This document shows positions 8,476 to 16,423 of a stretch of 48,865 nt of DNA, in pieces. Numbering within the stretch: position 1 is the first letter of the stretch; each line of letters opens with the position of its first letter. A program made the translations under genes and the position numbers. Origin of the DNA: a virus; the IMG/VR virus record IMGVR_UViG_3300025115_000020, positions 1 through 48,865 of that record, one strand, 5' to 3'. Under the pieces are notes generated by a model. It made no database searches, was not told the origin of the DNA, and was given only the letters and a program-made list of their open reading frames with translations.

Positions 8476-8523
8476 GTCGCTACGGTGCGACGATAGTTTG
8501 GGATTGTAAGGTGCTACCTTACA
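8476..8523 (-). promoter_or_regulatory. Two leader hairpins of the capsid transcript
   Basis: Just after the promoter the minus-strand transcript would form TGTAAGGT-AGC-ACCTTACA (8523-8505, 8 bp, 3-base loop) and then GTCGC-ACCGTA-GCGAC (8491-8476, 5 bp). Neither has a T-run, so they do not look like terminators. The first shares its arms with the hairpin after the early promoter at 18503-18528. Confidence 0.65.
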
Positions 8524-8531
8524 TCATCTTT

Positions 8532-8560
8532 ATTATACACTACACTCACTTGTTTGACAA
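8532..8560 (-). promoter_or_regulatory. Strong promoter for scaffold and capsid genes
   Basis: Minus strand: -35 TTGTCA (8560-8555), 17-base spacer, -10 TATAAT (8537-8532). The -35 is embedded in a perfect inverted repeat, CACTTGT-CAA-ACAAGTG (8563-8547), which could be an operator. Transcription would start near 8525, giving a leader of about 77 bases. Confidence 0.8.
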
Positions 8561-8568
8561 GTGCAATT

Positions 8569-10479
8569 TTACACAAGCCCTAAATCCTGTGGTGTAGGTG
8601 TATTTCCTTGCTGTGCCATTTGTTGTTTGGCGGCATCTACCATAGCAGGGTCTAAACCTTGCGCAATCAAATCCTGTTCAGAATCGGCTTTAGCCTTGTC
8701 CATTTCTTCCGACATACCTTCAATCATAGCCATCAATTCATCCAGTGCAGGGGTTTCCTTAGCACCTTCAACAATTTCCATAATGGCTGCTTGAACCATT
8801 TCTGGCGGAGCACCATATTGATGCGCGGCTTCGGTAAGATTGATAATCGTCTGTGCTTTCATCTCAGCCGTTTGCTGGCTCAACGTACGGTAACGTTCTT
8901 CCAACTCGGCTTGGTTAGACAAGTCATATTTGTCCAGAATGTCCAACTCATTAATAAGTTTGACAGGAGCATCATACTGTCTTTCCATTTGGTACAGTTC
9001 CAACAACATTTGTTTTTCGCGGTCTTTGGCGTATGGTGTCTTCTTATTCAAATCAATAAAGAATGAAAAGTCCACTTTACCTGCGTTTTCAGGCATCATC
9101 CGAGTTTGAAACTCTGGGTCGCCTGTGGTCTTGTTTTCGCTGCGACTGGTAACCAGTTCCCCAGCGTACGCCGTAGTTAAATAATCCACAAATATTTGAG
9201 TTAAAGTTTCAACAAAGCGCGTAACATTGGTTAAAACCAATGTTTCGATAATTTTCGCCCGTTCAATAGCGAGTTGTGAACCTTGTGCAGTGTTACCTGC
9301 GGTACCGATTTGACCAACGAATGAGTTCGTAATCCCTGCAATTTTGTCGATTGCTCCTTCAAACTCTTGTTTCAACGCGACGATTTTATCGTCAATTTTA
9401 ATAGGCATAACTGGAGCCATGGCTTCACTGATTGCAATATCAGATACATAAACAACTCCAGGAGCACCAATTGTTTTTGCTACAACTTTAGGGTTGATTC
9501 CACTGCCTTTACGCAATACAATCGCAGGACTTGAATAAGCCACAGCGGTATTGGTAATTGCACTTTCAATTGCACAAATGGCTTTTTGAAGATTTAATAA
9601 GTCATCCATTAAGGATAACCCATAGCAACTTTGTGCTGCTCTCTTCCAGGGTAACTGTGCAATTGGGAATAGTTTTAATCCCTTCAAAACTTTTTCAGAA
9701 ATCAACATATCTTCCACGATTTCATACTTCTTGATTTTACCTTTGTCTTTCTCATAAATGGTATAAACGGTTAAAATTCCATCTTGAGCAGTATTATAGT
9801 CATTATCAAGAAAGGCTTCACCTCGTAAGTTAGGCATGACTCCCGTGCTTTTTGGTAACAACTTAATAAACTCAGGGTATGTTTCCTCTGCTTCTTCATA
9901 CGTCATCCTTTCTCCCACTATGATATAGCGGGCATCCTCGAAGCGACGAGCGCGAGGGTCAATTAAAACAGATGGTGTATCAAGTAGATAGGCTTCAATT
10001 TCCCCTTCTCGTCCTGCAATCTTCTTATCAGTATTAAAAACAACATGGACGTAGGCTTCCCGTACCACCGCAGCCATACCTAAAGCCTCATCAATAATTG
10101 GATTGATTTCGGCTCTTGCCCATTCATCCTTCACAATTGCCTCTAATATTTTCAGTGTTTCAATATCTTCTTCCCTAAAAGGCTGCAATTCCCCTACATA
10201 ATCATTTGCGGCTAAAGAAGCAACACGCGTATCAATAGCCATGGATGCGTACGGCGTACTCATCTGCAAAACCCACGGTCTTTCTTCCGCGTATTGTGCC
10301 AACAAATAAGGGTTGTTCTGATAGAACGCCATGTTTTCAATTAACTGGGTTTCGCGATTCGCGACAAAAGACTTAGCATTACTTATCTTAGTAATCCAAG
10401 GTTTTGCTTTTTCTTGCGCTTCTTTTTTACGCACGTGGTCGTCTATCGTGTACTCTTCAACTTCTTTAATTTCATCCAT
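8569..10479 (-). CDS. Portal protein
   Basis: A 636-residue protein directly downstream of the large terminase, matching the length of podovirus portals. N-terminal helical region with a MSTPYASMAIDTRVASLA segment; central DTPSVLIDPRARRFEDARYIIVGE segment (about 165-190) typical of portal proteins; a long helix near residues 385-420 with the QIGTAGNTAQGSQLAIERAK pattern found at the portal tunnel region; and a Gln/Met-rich C-terminal tail (about 545-636) that may be the barrel or a disordered end. Forms the dodecameric DNA channel at the capsid vertex. Ribosome binding site GAGGAGGTGA lies inside the preceding small gene. Confidence 0.8.
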   Translation of the reverse strand: MDEIKEVEEYTIDDHVRKKEAQEKAKPWITKISNAKSFVANRETQLIENMAFYQNNPYLLAQYAEERPWVLQMSTPYASMAIDTRVASLAANDYVGELQPFREEDIETLKILEAIVKDEWARAEINPIIDEALGMAAVVREAYVHVVFNTDKKIAGREGEIEAYLLDTPSVLIDPRARRFEDARYIIVGERMTYEEAEETYPEFIKLLPKSTGVMPNLRGEAFLDNDYNTAQDGILTVYTIYEKDKGKIKKYEIVEDMLISEKVLKGLKLFPIAQLPWKRAAQSCYGLSLMDDLLNLQKAICAIESAITNTAVAYSSPAIVLRKGSGINPKVVAKTIGAPGVVYVSDIAISEAMAPVMPIKIDDKIVALKQEFEGAIDKIAGITNSFVGQIGTAGNTAQGSQLAIERAKIIETLVLTNVTRFVETLTQIFVDYLTTAYAGELVTSRSENKTTGDPEFQTRMMPENAGKVDFSFFIDLNKKTPYAKDREKQMLLELYQMERQYDAPVKLINELDILDKYDLSNQAELEERYRTLSQQTAEMKAQTIINLTEAAHQYGAPPEMVQAAIMEIVEGAKETPALDELMAMIEGMSEEMDKAKADSEQDLIAQGLDPAMVDAAKQQMAQQGNTPTPQDLGLV

Positions 10480-10629
10480 TTACTTCACCTCCTCTTCATC
10501 TTTGAGAATATACTTCTTAGCATACTTTGGAACTCCGTCCAAATAAACCCCTTCGGTACTGGTTGCTTGCTCCAACTTATAAACTCTGTCTGATAACTCC
10601 AAGACCTTATTTGTGAGCGTTGCCAACAT
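10480..10629 (-). CDS. Small coiled-coil protein between large terminase and portal
   Basis: A 49-residue frame that explains most of the 160-base gap between the large terminase and portal. It starts MLATLTNKVLELSDRVYKLE with an AAGGTGAT ribosome binding site and ends EEEVK, its stop abutting the portal ATG. The first ~22 residues form a leucine/valine heptad suggesting a short coiled coil; the C-terminus is charged. The gene also carries the portal's ribosome binding site. Function unknown. Confidence 0.65.
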   Translation of the reverse strand: MLATLTNKVLELSDRVYKLEQATSTEGVYLDGVPKYAKKYILKDEEEVK

Positions 10630-10639
10630 TTCAATCACC

Positions 10640-12208
10640 TTACTCGTCGAGTCTTCCATGGTTTTTGAACCCTCCTTTCAACATATAAACATTTCCTGCA
10701 CTGACAATCCCAGCGTCTTCCGCATCTGCTTCCCAACCACCTTCCCAGAAATTACGTGTTAACTGTGATTGTTTTATCAACTCGCCAGTAAACTCCATAG
10801 GATTCTGCGGTAGTGGTGCAATCATATAACGGAGTGCATCCATTAAATGATTGTTTTTATCAACAGGAACATCTTGGTCTTCTTTGTACACATAACGTAC
10901 GGCTTCTTTTTTAAGGTTATCTAAGGTATCAAAGAACTTTAATTTACCTAAGAATATGTAATCCCGAACTTTATCAATCCCCGTATCAATATCATTATTT
11001 CCTGGGTGTAAGTATATACCTGATACTTTCTGGAAATAGGATTGGTAGGTTTCGCCATCACGTTCATTACGATTCCGTATGGATGGGTCTGCTTGAATGT
11101 TATTATACATTGGCAAAGGTTTCATAATCTCAGCAATCTTCATTCCGTGGTAACTTACAGGTCGTTCGGCTTCATAGTACTCTTGATAGACATAAATAAT
11201 TCCTGTTGCTGGGTCTATCGCTGCCACCAACAGTGCGGTTTCATCCCTATAACCCTTGTCAAATCCAGCAAGCCGTAGCCAATTCTTTGGAATGGGTCTG
11301 GGTTGGACAAACGCCATAGGTATATCAGGGTACACGGCTCCTTCTCGAACATCTAAGTAGCAATCAATGTACTTACGAATCCAAGCAGGAGTTTTCCCTA
11401 CCACCAAACGTTCAATAAACACTTTCGGCAGATAGGGGTTATCTCTGGTTGAAGAGATAAACGCGTGGTAGTGTCGGCTGGTATCTCGTCCACGTACTTT
11501 GTCATACATGGTTCGGTCAATGGATTCACTTGTGAAAAGTTTACCTGCTATTAACAAGAAGTTATCACGAACCCACCCATCATCTGGGTTAGACGAAACT
11601 AAGCCTAAATAGTGGTCATCAATTTCCTCTCCTATATCATTATACACCAAAGCGGCAGTATTGCGAAGACGATTTTGCAATTCTCTGAAAACTTCGTAGT
11701 CAACATTACTTGCTTCCTCAATATAAAAGGCAGTCAAGTTCAATGAACGTAAGTTTTCGTCGTCATTACTGGCGTAAACCAGAATTTCATGACCATTTTT
11801 TAACTTATAATAAATGTTTGGACTCTTTTGTTTTCGCTCAATTAAGTGAGGCGGCAACATCTTCTCAAACTCTGGGATGACTGCGTCGCGTATCAACTGC
11901 AATTTGGGTCCCGTAATCAGGCTGCGCCCATTGGGTACAGACAAAGCATGTATCGCCAACTCCGCGCAACACATGGTGGTCTTCCCAGAACCGAATCCAC
12001 CAATATTTAACTTATACTGGGCTTTGGACTGATGGAACTTCTCTTGATAAATGGCAGGTTTATAATCAATGACGGATGCTTTACATGCAGGACACGAACC
12101 AGTAAAAGAAGAATCCGCTACTTTGATTTCCGCACTACAAAAGGGGCACTCATAAAAACGAGCGCCCGTATTATCTTTCCGTAATAGTTTCAATGCTGCA
12201 TTATTCAT
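10640..12208 (-). CDS. terL: Large terminase subunit with an N-terminal zinc ribbon
   Basis: A 522-residue packaging motor. The ATPase has Walker A GGFGSGKT (about 69-76) and Walker B AFYIEEAS (about 160-167). The nuclease half has an aspartate in LAGFDKGYRDETALLVAAID (about 287-306) and a late acidic residue in HLMDALRYM. Unusually, residues ~19-46 form CPFC...CPAC, a zinc ribbon fused before the ATPase. The start overlaps the small-terminase-like gene by 8 bases. It translocates DNA through the portal and cuts concatemers. The core assignment is secure; the ribbon's function is inferred to be DNA or protein contact. Confidence 0.9.
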   Translation of the reverse strand: MNNAALKLLRKDNTGARFYECPFCSAEIKVADSSFTGSCPACKASVIDYKPAIYQEKFHQSKAQYKLNIGGFGSGKTTMCCAELAIHALSVPNGRSLITGPKLQLIRDAVIPEFEKMLPPHLIERKQKSPNIYYKLKNGHEILVYASNDDENLRSLNLTAFYIEEASNVDYEVFRELQNRLRNTAALVYNDIGEEIDDHYLGLVSSNPDDGWVRDNFLLIAGKLFTSESIDRTMYDKVRGRDTSRHYHAFISSTRDNPYLPKVFIERLVVGKTPAWIRKYIDCYLDVREGAVYPDIPMAFVQPRPIPKNWLRLAGFDKGYRDETALLVAAIDPATGIIYVYQEYYEAERPVSYHGMKIAEIMKPLPMYNNIQADPSIRNRNERDGETYQSYFQKVSGIYLHPGNNDIDTGIDKVRDYIFLGKLKFFDTLDNLKKEAVRYVYKEDQDVPVDKNNHLMDALRYMIAPLPQNPMEFTGELIKQSQLTRNFWEGGWEADAEDAGIVSAGNVYMLKGGFKNHGRLDE

Positions 12209-12608
12209 CTAAATCCGCCTTTCTGTCTGGTAAACGGATGATTACGAAGCGTGTGTTGTCCTCTGCGGATTCGGCTTCTATCATTGCCTTACGAACATTG
12301 ATAGCATCACGTGTACCTTTGCCCTCCAATAACGCTGTGTCGGCTTTCTTTTTGATTTGTTCATTGATGAAACTCTCAATGATTCGTTTTACAGGGGGAT
12401 GACTTAAAAACTTTTTCCAGATGTCAACATCTAATCCTGTTTCATCTGCTAAATCCGTACTACTCTTGGTAAGATTTGCTGCAAAATTTTCTTCAAATAT
12501 ATTCGCAAGACTCAGGAACGCCATCTTATCTTCCATAGAAAGTTTCAGGTCATTTTTGACGGCTGCTACAAGCACGGAGTCCTGAGGTTTTGGTTTTTTA
12601 TTTGCCAA
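12201..12608 (-). CDS. terS: Probable small terminase subunit
   Basis: A 135-residue, mainly helical, Lys-rich protein placed directly before and overlapping the large terminase. The likely start is a TTG (12608-12606) preceded by AAGGTGA at a 6-base spacing; no ATG gives a comparable site. It overlaps the endolysin gene by 11 bases. Central segment HPPVKRIIESFINEQIKKKADTA could be the oligomerisation helix, with the C-terminal RFVIIRLPDR strand contacting the motor. Identity rests on position and helical character; no confident helix-turn-helix is visible. Confidence 0.6.
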   Translation of the reverse strand: MANKKPKPQDSVLVAAVKNDLKLSMEDKMAFLSLANIFEENFAANLTKSSTDLADETGLDVDIWKKFLSHPPVKRIIESFINEQIKKKADTALLEGKGTRDAINVRKAMIEAESAEDNTRFVIIRLPDRKADLDE

Positions 12609-13383
12609 CTTCCGTCACCTTCAATTCCACAAAGGCATCGCCAACTTGTTGTTTTAAGTCAATCGGCTGGACCTTAGTGACAATTATAGTTTCCTTCGGT
12701 ACAGTCACAGTAAGATAATCCATAGAAGCATACACAACTTTTCCATTGTGATTAAGCATAGCCCAATTCATGCCATTAACGACGACACTGCCGAGATATG
12801 GAAGACCTCCCTTCGGAACAAATACCCCCAAGTGAGTGGCAGCAATACGAATAGGTTGTGAACGCAATATTAAGTTGCCAATCGTTGGGATTGCTAAGAC
12901 AGTAGAATCATATTTGTAATCCACGGTTTGAACTCCTTCCCCAGTCACTCTCATAATTGGACTGTTAAATGAAACGAATCTTGGGTCAATCGCATACTTG
13001 AAACGGTCTGCATATTTCTTAATATAACCTACTGGGGTAACCCACACTTCATAATGCAAATGTGGTCCCGTAGAATTAAGACCTGTATTCCCTGCTTTAC
13101 CAATAAACTGACCTTTTCTCACTACATCTCCGACCTTTACAGCACGGCTATCGAGGTGAACATAGTTAGTATAATACCACTGACCGTCCGCCACATCTTT
13201 GTGGACAATGTCTATTGTGTTTCCTCCACCTGTACTGTAAAAGGATGCGGTTACCACACCGTCTTCCCAAGCGAACAAATCAGGGGTCGTTAATCCAAGA
13301 CTCCGAAACCCTAAGTCGATTGCTTGATGGGTCGTCGGTTTGAACCCTTGTGTCAAGTAGGCTTTAAGAAGAGGGATGTACAT
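12598..13383 (-). CDS. Endolysin: M23 peptidase with C-terminal SH3-like domain
   Basis: A 261-residue protein. The peptidase domain (about 1-125) has the zinc ligands of M23/lysostaphin-type enzymes: H19 and D23 (HQAID), H76, and H108/H110 in GPHLHYE. Residues ~145-230 look like an SH3-type wall-binding domain. There is no signal peptide, so release should depend on the holin just upstream. The ATG at 13383 has GGAGG at 7 bases; the ATG two codons earlier is only 1 base from it and was rejected. Expected to cut peptide cross-bridges of peptidoglycan. It could instead be virion-associated, but the holin neighbour favours lysis. Confidence 0.8.
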   Translation of the reverse strand: MYIPLLKAYLTQGFKPTTHQAIDLGFRSLGLTTPDLFAWEDGVVTASFYSTGGGNTIDIVHKDVADGQWYYTNYVHLDSRAVKVGDVVRKGQFIGKAGNTGLNSTGPHLHYEVWVTPVGYIKKYADRFKYAIDPRFVSFNSPIMRVTGEGVQTVDYKYDSTVLAIPTIGNLILRSQPIRIAATHLGVFVPKGGLPYLGSVVVNGMNWAMLNHNGKVVYASMDYLTVTVPKETIIVTKVQPIDLKQQVGDAFVELKVTEVGK

Positions 13384-13385
13384 AC

Positions 13386-13781
13386 TCATCCCTCCCCTTC
13401 AGTAAATACTTCTTCCACCTGTCGGGGTTTATAATCCCGAATACTCATTAGTTTATAAGACATGTCTTTGGCACGTTCAATTGTGAAAGCGCCCCAATAA
13501 ATTGCAATACCTGTTCCTGTAATTACACTAACTAACTCTTGATTCAACTCTACAATCTTAAAGAATGATAGCAACCACGGAAGGACGGTCACCCCTGTCG
13601 TCAACCAGACAAACAGGATGTACATAATCGCAACCCCTTTGAACCCGCTGAAGAATACCTTCCATGAAAACTCATCTTTATGATAGTAGGCTCCAGCAAA
13701 CATATTCCCTATCTGGAAAAATAATGCCGCAGCCATGAAGCAGGTCAATCTAAATAGTTCAAACTGAATAATTTTTAACAT
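13386..13781 (-). CDS. Holin
   Basis: A 131-residue membrane protein starting MLKIIQFELF with GGAGG 6 bases upstream; an upstream in-frame ATG at 13805 lies in the previous gene and has no matching site. Three hydrophobic segments at about 8-33, 42-66 and 80-100 are followed by a charged tail ending EEVFTEGEG, the layout of Gram-positive phage holins. It ends 2 bases before the endolysin start. It would permeabilise the membrane to release the endolysin. The family is not identified precisely. Confidence 0.75.
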   Translation of the reverse strand: MLKIIQFELFRLTCFMAAALFFQIGNMFAGAYYHKDEFSWKVFFSGFKGVAIMYILFVWLTTGVTVLPWLLSFFKIVELNQELVSVITGTGIAIYWGAFTIERAKDMSYKLMSIRDYKPRQVEEVFTEGEG

Positions 13782-13782
13782 A

Positions 13783-13980
13783 TTAAGCCTCCGTTCCTTC
13801 TGCACCTAAATGTTCCACAGGTGCCTCATACCTATCTTTTAATTCCAAATAAGCCGTCCGCCACGCTCTTGCTTCAACGATTGTCATAGCCAATTGTTGT
13901 TTTAAGCGAGTCGTTTCCTCTACATGTTGTTTTGTTAATTCTTGAATTACTTCTGAAGCATCTAATTGAATATTTTGCAT
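13783..13980 (-). CDS. Small coiled-coil protein at the head of the lysis unit
   Basis: A 65-residue protein, first gene after the promoter at 14005-14033, ribosome binding site AAAGGAG. Residues ~8-50 are a continuous amphipathic helix (EVIQELTKQHVEETTRLKQQ) with a basic patch; the tail is Gly/Glu-rich. It abuts the holin start (1 base). It might modulate the holin, but this is only position-based; no family recognised. Confidence 0.6.
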   Translation of the reverse strand: MQNIQLDASEVIQELTKQHVEETTRLKQQLAMTIVEARAWRTAYLELKDRYEAPVEHLGAEGTEA

Positions 13981-14004
13981 AGTATTTATGCTCCTTTCGG
14001 TATC

Positions 14005-14033
14005 ATTATAGCATATTGTAAATAGGATGTAAA
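14005..14033 (-). promoter_or_regulatory. Promoter for the lysis/packaging unit
   Basis: Minus strand: -35 TTTACA (14033-14028), 17-base spacer ending in TGC, -10 TATAAT (14010-14005). This is one of the best sigma-A-type matches in the window and lies 25 bases before the first start codon. Confidence 0.8.
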
Positions 14034-14034
14034 G

Positions 14035-14302
14035 TTACCCTGTACCTGATATAGTTACATTTGATAAAGTAAAATTAATCCCACTGCCATAATCGCTGGA
14101 GTTACCATTCGTTAAAGTTCCGCTTCCAGTGGTGCTGGCAGTTAAAAATAATCCTGAGTCAAACGTTGTTTTGTTTGCTGATGTTGCTGCGGTTCCTTTT
14201 AAAGTACCTGCATACCGCATCATCGGAATACAAAGCCATATAGAGGTTTTGAGTACCAAAATAATCTAACATTAAATTTTTGCCAGAAGTTGTGAATGGC
14301 AT
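14035..14302 (-). pseudogene. Frameshifted small tail-associated gene
   Basis: An ATG at 14302 with an AAAGGACTG ribosome binding site opens a frame MPFTTSGKNLMLDYFG...MALYSDDA, a start typical of a phage tail/baseplate-associated family (MPFTTxGKNxMLD). The frame then goes off into VCRYFKRN and stops at about codon 48. The +1 frame over the same bases continues RYAGTLKGTAATSANKTT...SGTG to a stop at 14035 and has the Gly/Ser/Thr composition expected of the missing C-terminus. The break lies near 14212-14222. It is either a decayed gene or a programmed frameshift; no obvious slippery heptamer was seen. Confidence 0.6.
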
Positions 14303-14467
14303 ATTGACATCAGTCCTTTCTAATTTTAATATATCACAGTTATAGCCGAATTATAACTATGAAATCAAATTTAATTTATGCTGTACGTTGCCACATATAA
14401 ACGACAACATAAGGCATTAAACTACTACTCGAATCTGTTTAATTACACGCAACTACCTATTACAATA

Positions 14468-14701
14468 TTATTTTAACCAAACTGGCGCGTTAGGAATTAT
14501 TTTTGTTTCCCAAGCATCTAACCACGACATATACCAATTTAATAAATCGTTTCTTTCTTCTGGTGTTAGTAAATCATACCACAATCCGCCACGATTAATT
14601 ATTTTAAAACATACTGTTTCACGAACATTGTCAAAATGTTCTTTATCACTAAATAATACTTCTGGATTTTGTAAATCCCATTCATATGGATGCTTCATCA
14701 T
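14468..14701 (-). CDS. Small conserved-type protein downstream of the tail fibre
   Basis: A 77-residue acidic, Trp-rich protein (MMKHPYEWDLQNPEVL...). Its ATG overlaps the stop of the preceding fibre gene (TAATG). The C-terminal motif LTPEERNDLLNWYMSWLDAWETK is typical of short proteins next to Gram-positive phage and prophage fibre genes, which may act as assembly chaperones. The 165 bases between it and the next frame hold no gene, only an AT-rich 7-bp stem at 14338-14358 without a clear T-run. Confidence 0.65.
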   Translation of the reverse strand: MMKHPYEWDLQNPEVLFSDKEHFDNVRETVCFKIINRGGLWYDLLTPEERNDLLNWYMSWLDAWETKIIPNAPVWLK

Positions 14702-15318
14702 TAATCCCACCTACCTATCGCTTGCCAATGAACATTCCAGTTTTGTGAAGTTGTTGATGTGGCACGACCAATCTGATAATTTATAGCAGTAGAAGATATA
14801 CCATTCGGTAAAAACCAACTTGTTCTGCTGTTTCCTGTTGCATCAATTGTTTGCCCAGTAATGCTTGGGGTTGACGAGAATGCTACGGTTGTGTTAAAGG
14901 TAATCGTCCATGGGGTTGATGGACTAATAAATATATTACCAAAAGAAACCGAAACAGCACTAGTCTGAACCAAAGTTCCCCACTTAATAAGGGTTCCATC
15001 ACTATACTGAATCCAATATTGCCCACTAGCGTTCCCACTTGCTACAATATAAGTAGCGTTGATAGTAATAGAATCAGTAGCAGCGTCGGTTGTAATTGTT
15101 ACATTTGTGCCTGCAACCAAAGTTAAAGTGTCCTGCTTATCATCGGCAGAAACAGTTGTCTGACCAGAAACAGCCACTGAAGTGAACGCGTTTTGGTTCA
15201 CTTCAGCACCGCTTTGTATGCTATCTAACTTAGTTAGGTCTGCACTGGTGACGAACCAATTAACAGAACCTGTACCAATGTTATCTGCGTTATCTAATGT
15301 TGATAAAAGTTTAGGCAT
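14701..15318 (-). CDS. Tail fibre with gp53-like C-terminal domain
   Basis: A 205-residue protein, AGGAGGG ribosome binding site, opening MPKLLSTLDNADN, similar to the next upstream fibre (MPKFLTPINLNQ). Residues ~50-95 are low-complexity beta repeats; ~100-205 form a tip domain with YSDGTLIKWGTLVQTSAVSVSF and a final NWNVHWQAIGRWD, the pattern of phage gp53-like fibre C-termini. It probably acts in host recognition with the 359- and 215-residue proteins upstream. Confidence 0.7.
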   Translation of the reverse strand: MPKLLSTLDNADNIGTGSVNWFVTSADLTKLDSIQSGAEVNQNAFTSVAVSGQTTVSADDKQDTLTLVAGTNVTITTDAATDSITINATYIVASGNASGQYWIQYSDGTLIKWGTLVQTSAVSVSFGNIFISPSTPWTITFNTTVAFSSTPSITGQTIDATGNSRTSWFLPNGISSTAINYQIGRATSTTSQNWNVHWQAIGRWD

Positions 15319-15330
15319 AGTTAGCCCTCC

Positions 15331-16410
15331 TTACCCAATGACTACTACTCTATATGTGTTAGCAGACGGAGCCACTGCAAATTTAACAGTGATGGTATTC
15401 GTTGTAGCGTGCTCAATATCACAAATAACTTTTGCGTAAGGTGAACTTACTTCATAAACAGCAACTTGAACATCTTGCGTTCCTAAGTTGTGTGTTACGG
15501 TATAACTCGTAGCAGAAGTAGATAATGTAGTAGAGTATTTTGCCAGTATAGTTGGCGCACCTGTAATATTTGTCCACGCAACATTCGCATCTAACTCCCC
15601 TTTCGTACCTGAGAACACTTCCGAAGTATTGGTTGCATCTGGAATAAAAGTGAATTTACCCGTGCTGTCATCAAACCCGAAGAAGCCAACTTTGGCTACG
15701 GTTCCATTATGCCAGCGGAATTCAATACCACGGTCTTTGTTGTCGTCTGCACCCGGGGCGGTATCTCCGCCAATAGTGAATACGGGGTCATCAATAGTGA
15801 CAATAGTTGAGTTAATAGTTTGTGTCGTACCATTGACTGTCAAGTTGCCTGTAATGACGACGTTGTTGCTGAATGTCTTATCACCGGCAAAAGTCTGAGT
15901 CGTAGTCGTGACTACACCAGATGCTGCATCTGTTGCCGACGGAACGGCAGCATAAGGAACCGCCGACATCCCAGTTCCGGTTAACGAACCTGTGGGTCCC
16001 GCTGTCGTACCACCAGTCCAAGCAAAAGTAGTTGGGTACCAGTTGGTATCAGTAACCGTTGTGGCTACCGTAATGGTATCGGCATCTGTTCTTGTGAACG
16101 TAATACCAGTACCGTTGGCAAACTTAACATCATCTGTCGAAGCATCATTGCCAGACAAGCGTAAGTTGACTCCACCTGTGGCTGTTTCAGCAGAAATACT
16201 GTAAGTAGTATTGGTGTCAGTACCACCTGAACCAACATCCTGCCAGTTAGTCGTACCAGTGTTGACATAAAATTTATTGTTGATAGAATCCCAAAGCATT
16301 TGACCTTCGACACCACTGACAACGCCTTGCGGGCTGCCTGCGTAATTCTCAATGACGGCTTTCTGGATTTCCAACTGGTTTAGATTAATAGGCGTTAGAA
16401 ATTTTGGCAT
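15331..16410 (-). CDS. Tail fibre protein
   Basis: A 359-residue protein. The start at 16410 has GGAGG at 8 bases; an ATG two codons earlier is only 2 bases from it. The N-terminal module (about 1-60: MPKFLTPINLNQLEIQ...GQMLWDSINNKFYVN) is the usual attachment and wrapping motif. The middle is Thr/Gly-rich with ASGVVTTTTQTFAGDKTFSN, a widespread phage-fibre repeat. The C-terminal ~60 residues (SYTVTHNLGTQDVQVAVYE...YRVVVIG) are a beta-sandwich tip also found in Gram-positive phage receptor-binding proteins. Encoded between two other adsorption proteins. Confidence 0.75.
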   Translation of the reverse strand: MPKFLTPINLNQLEIQKAVIENYAGSPQGVVSGVEGQMLWDSINNKFYVNTGTTNWQDVGSGGTDTNTTYSISAETATGGVNLRLSGNDASTDDVKFANGTGITFTRTDADTITVATTVTDTNWYPTTFAWTGGTTAGPTGSLTGTGMSAVPYAAVPSATDAASGVVTTTTQTFAGDKTFSNNVVITGNLTVNGTTQTINSTIVTIDDPVFTIGGDTAPGADDNKDRGIEFRWHNGTVAKVGFFGFDDSTGKFTFIPDATNTSEVFSGTKGELDANVAWTNITGAPTILAKYSTTLSTSATSYTVTHNLGTQDVQVAVYEVSSPYAKVICDIEHATTNTITVKFAVAPSANTYRVVVIG

Positions 16411-16423
16411 GTTCATCCCCTCC

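Noticed and set aside
8144-8509. Ser-rich plus-strand frame opposite the scaffold gene
   Set aside because: The serine run is the reverse complement of the scaffold's Asp/Glu run.
14338-14358. AGTTATA/TATAACT stem as a terminator after the 77-residue gene
   Set aside because: Seven A/T-rich pairs and no clear T-run; too weak to call.
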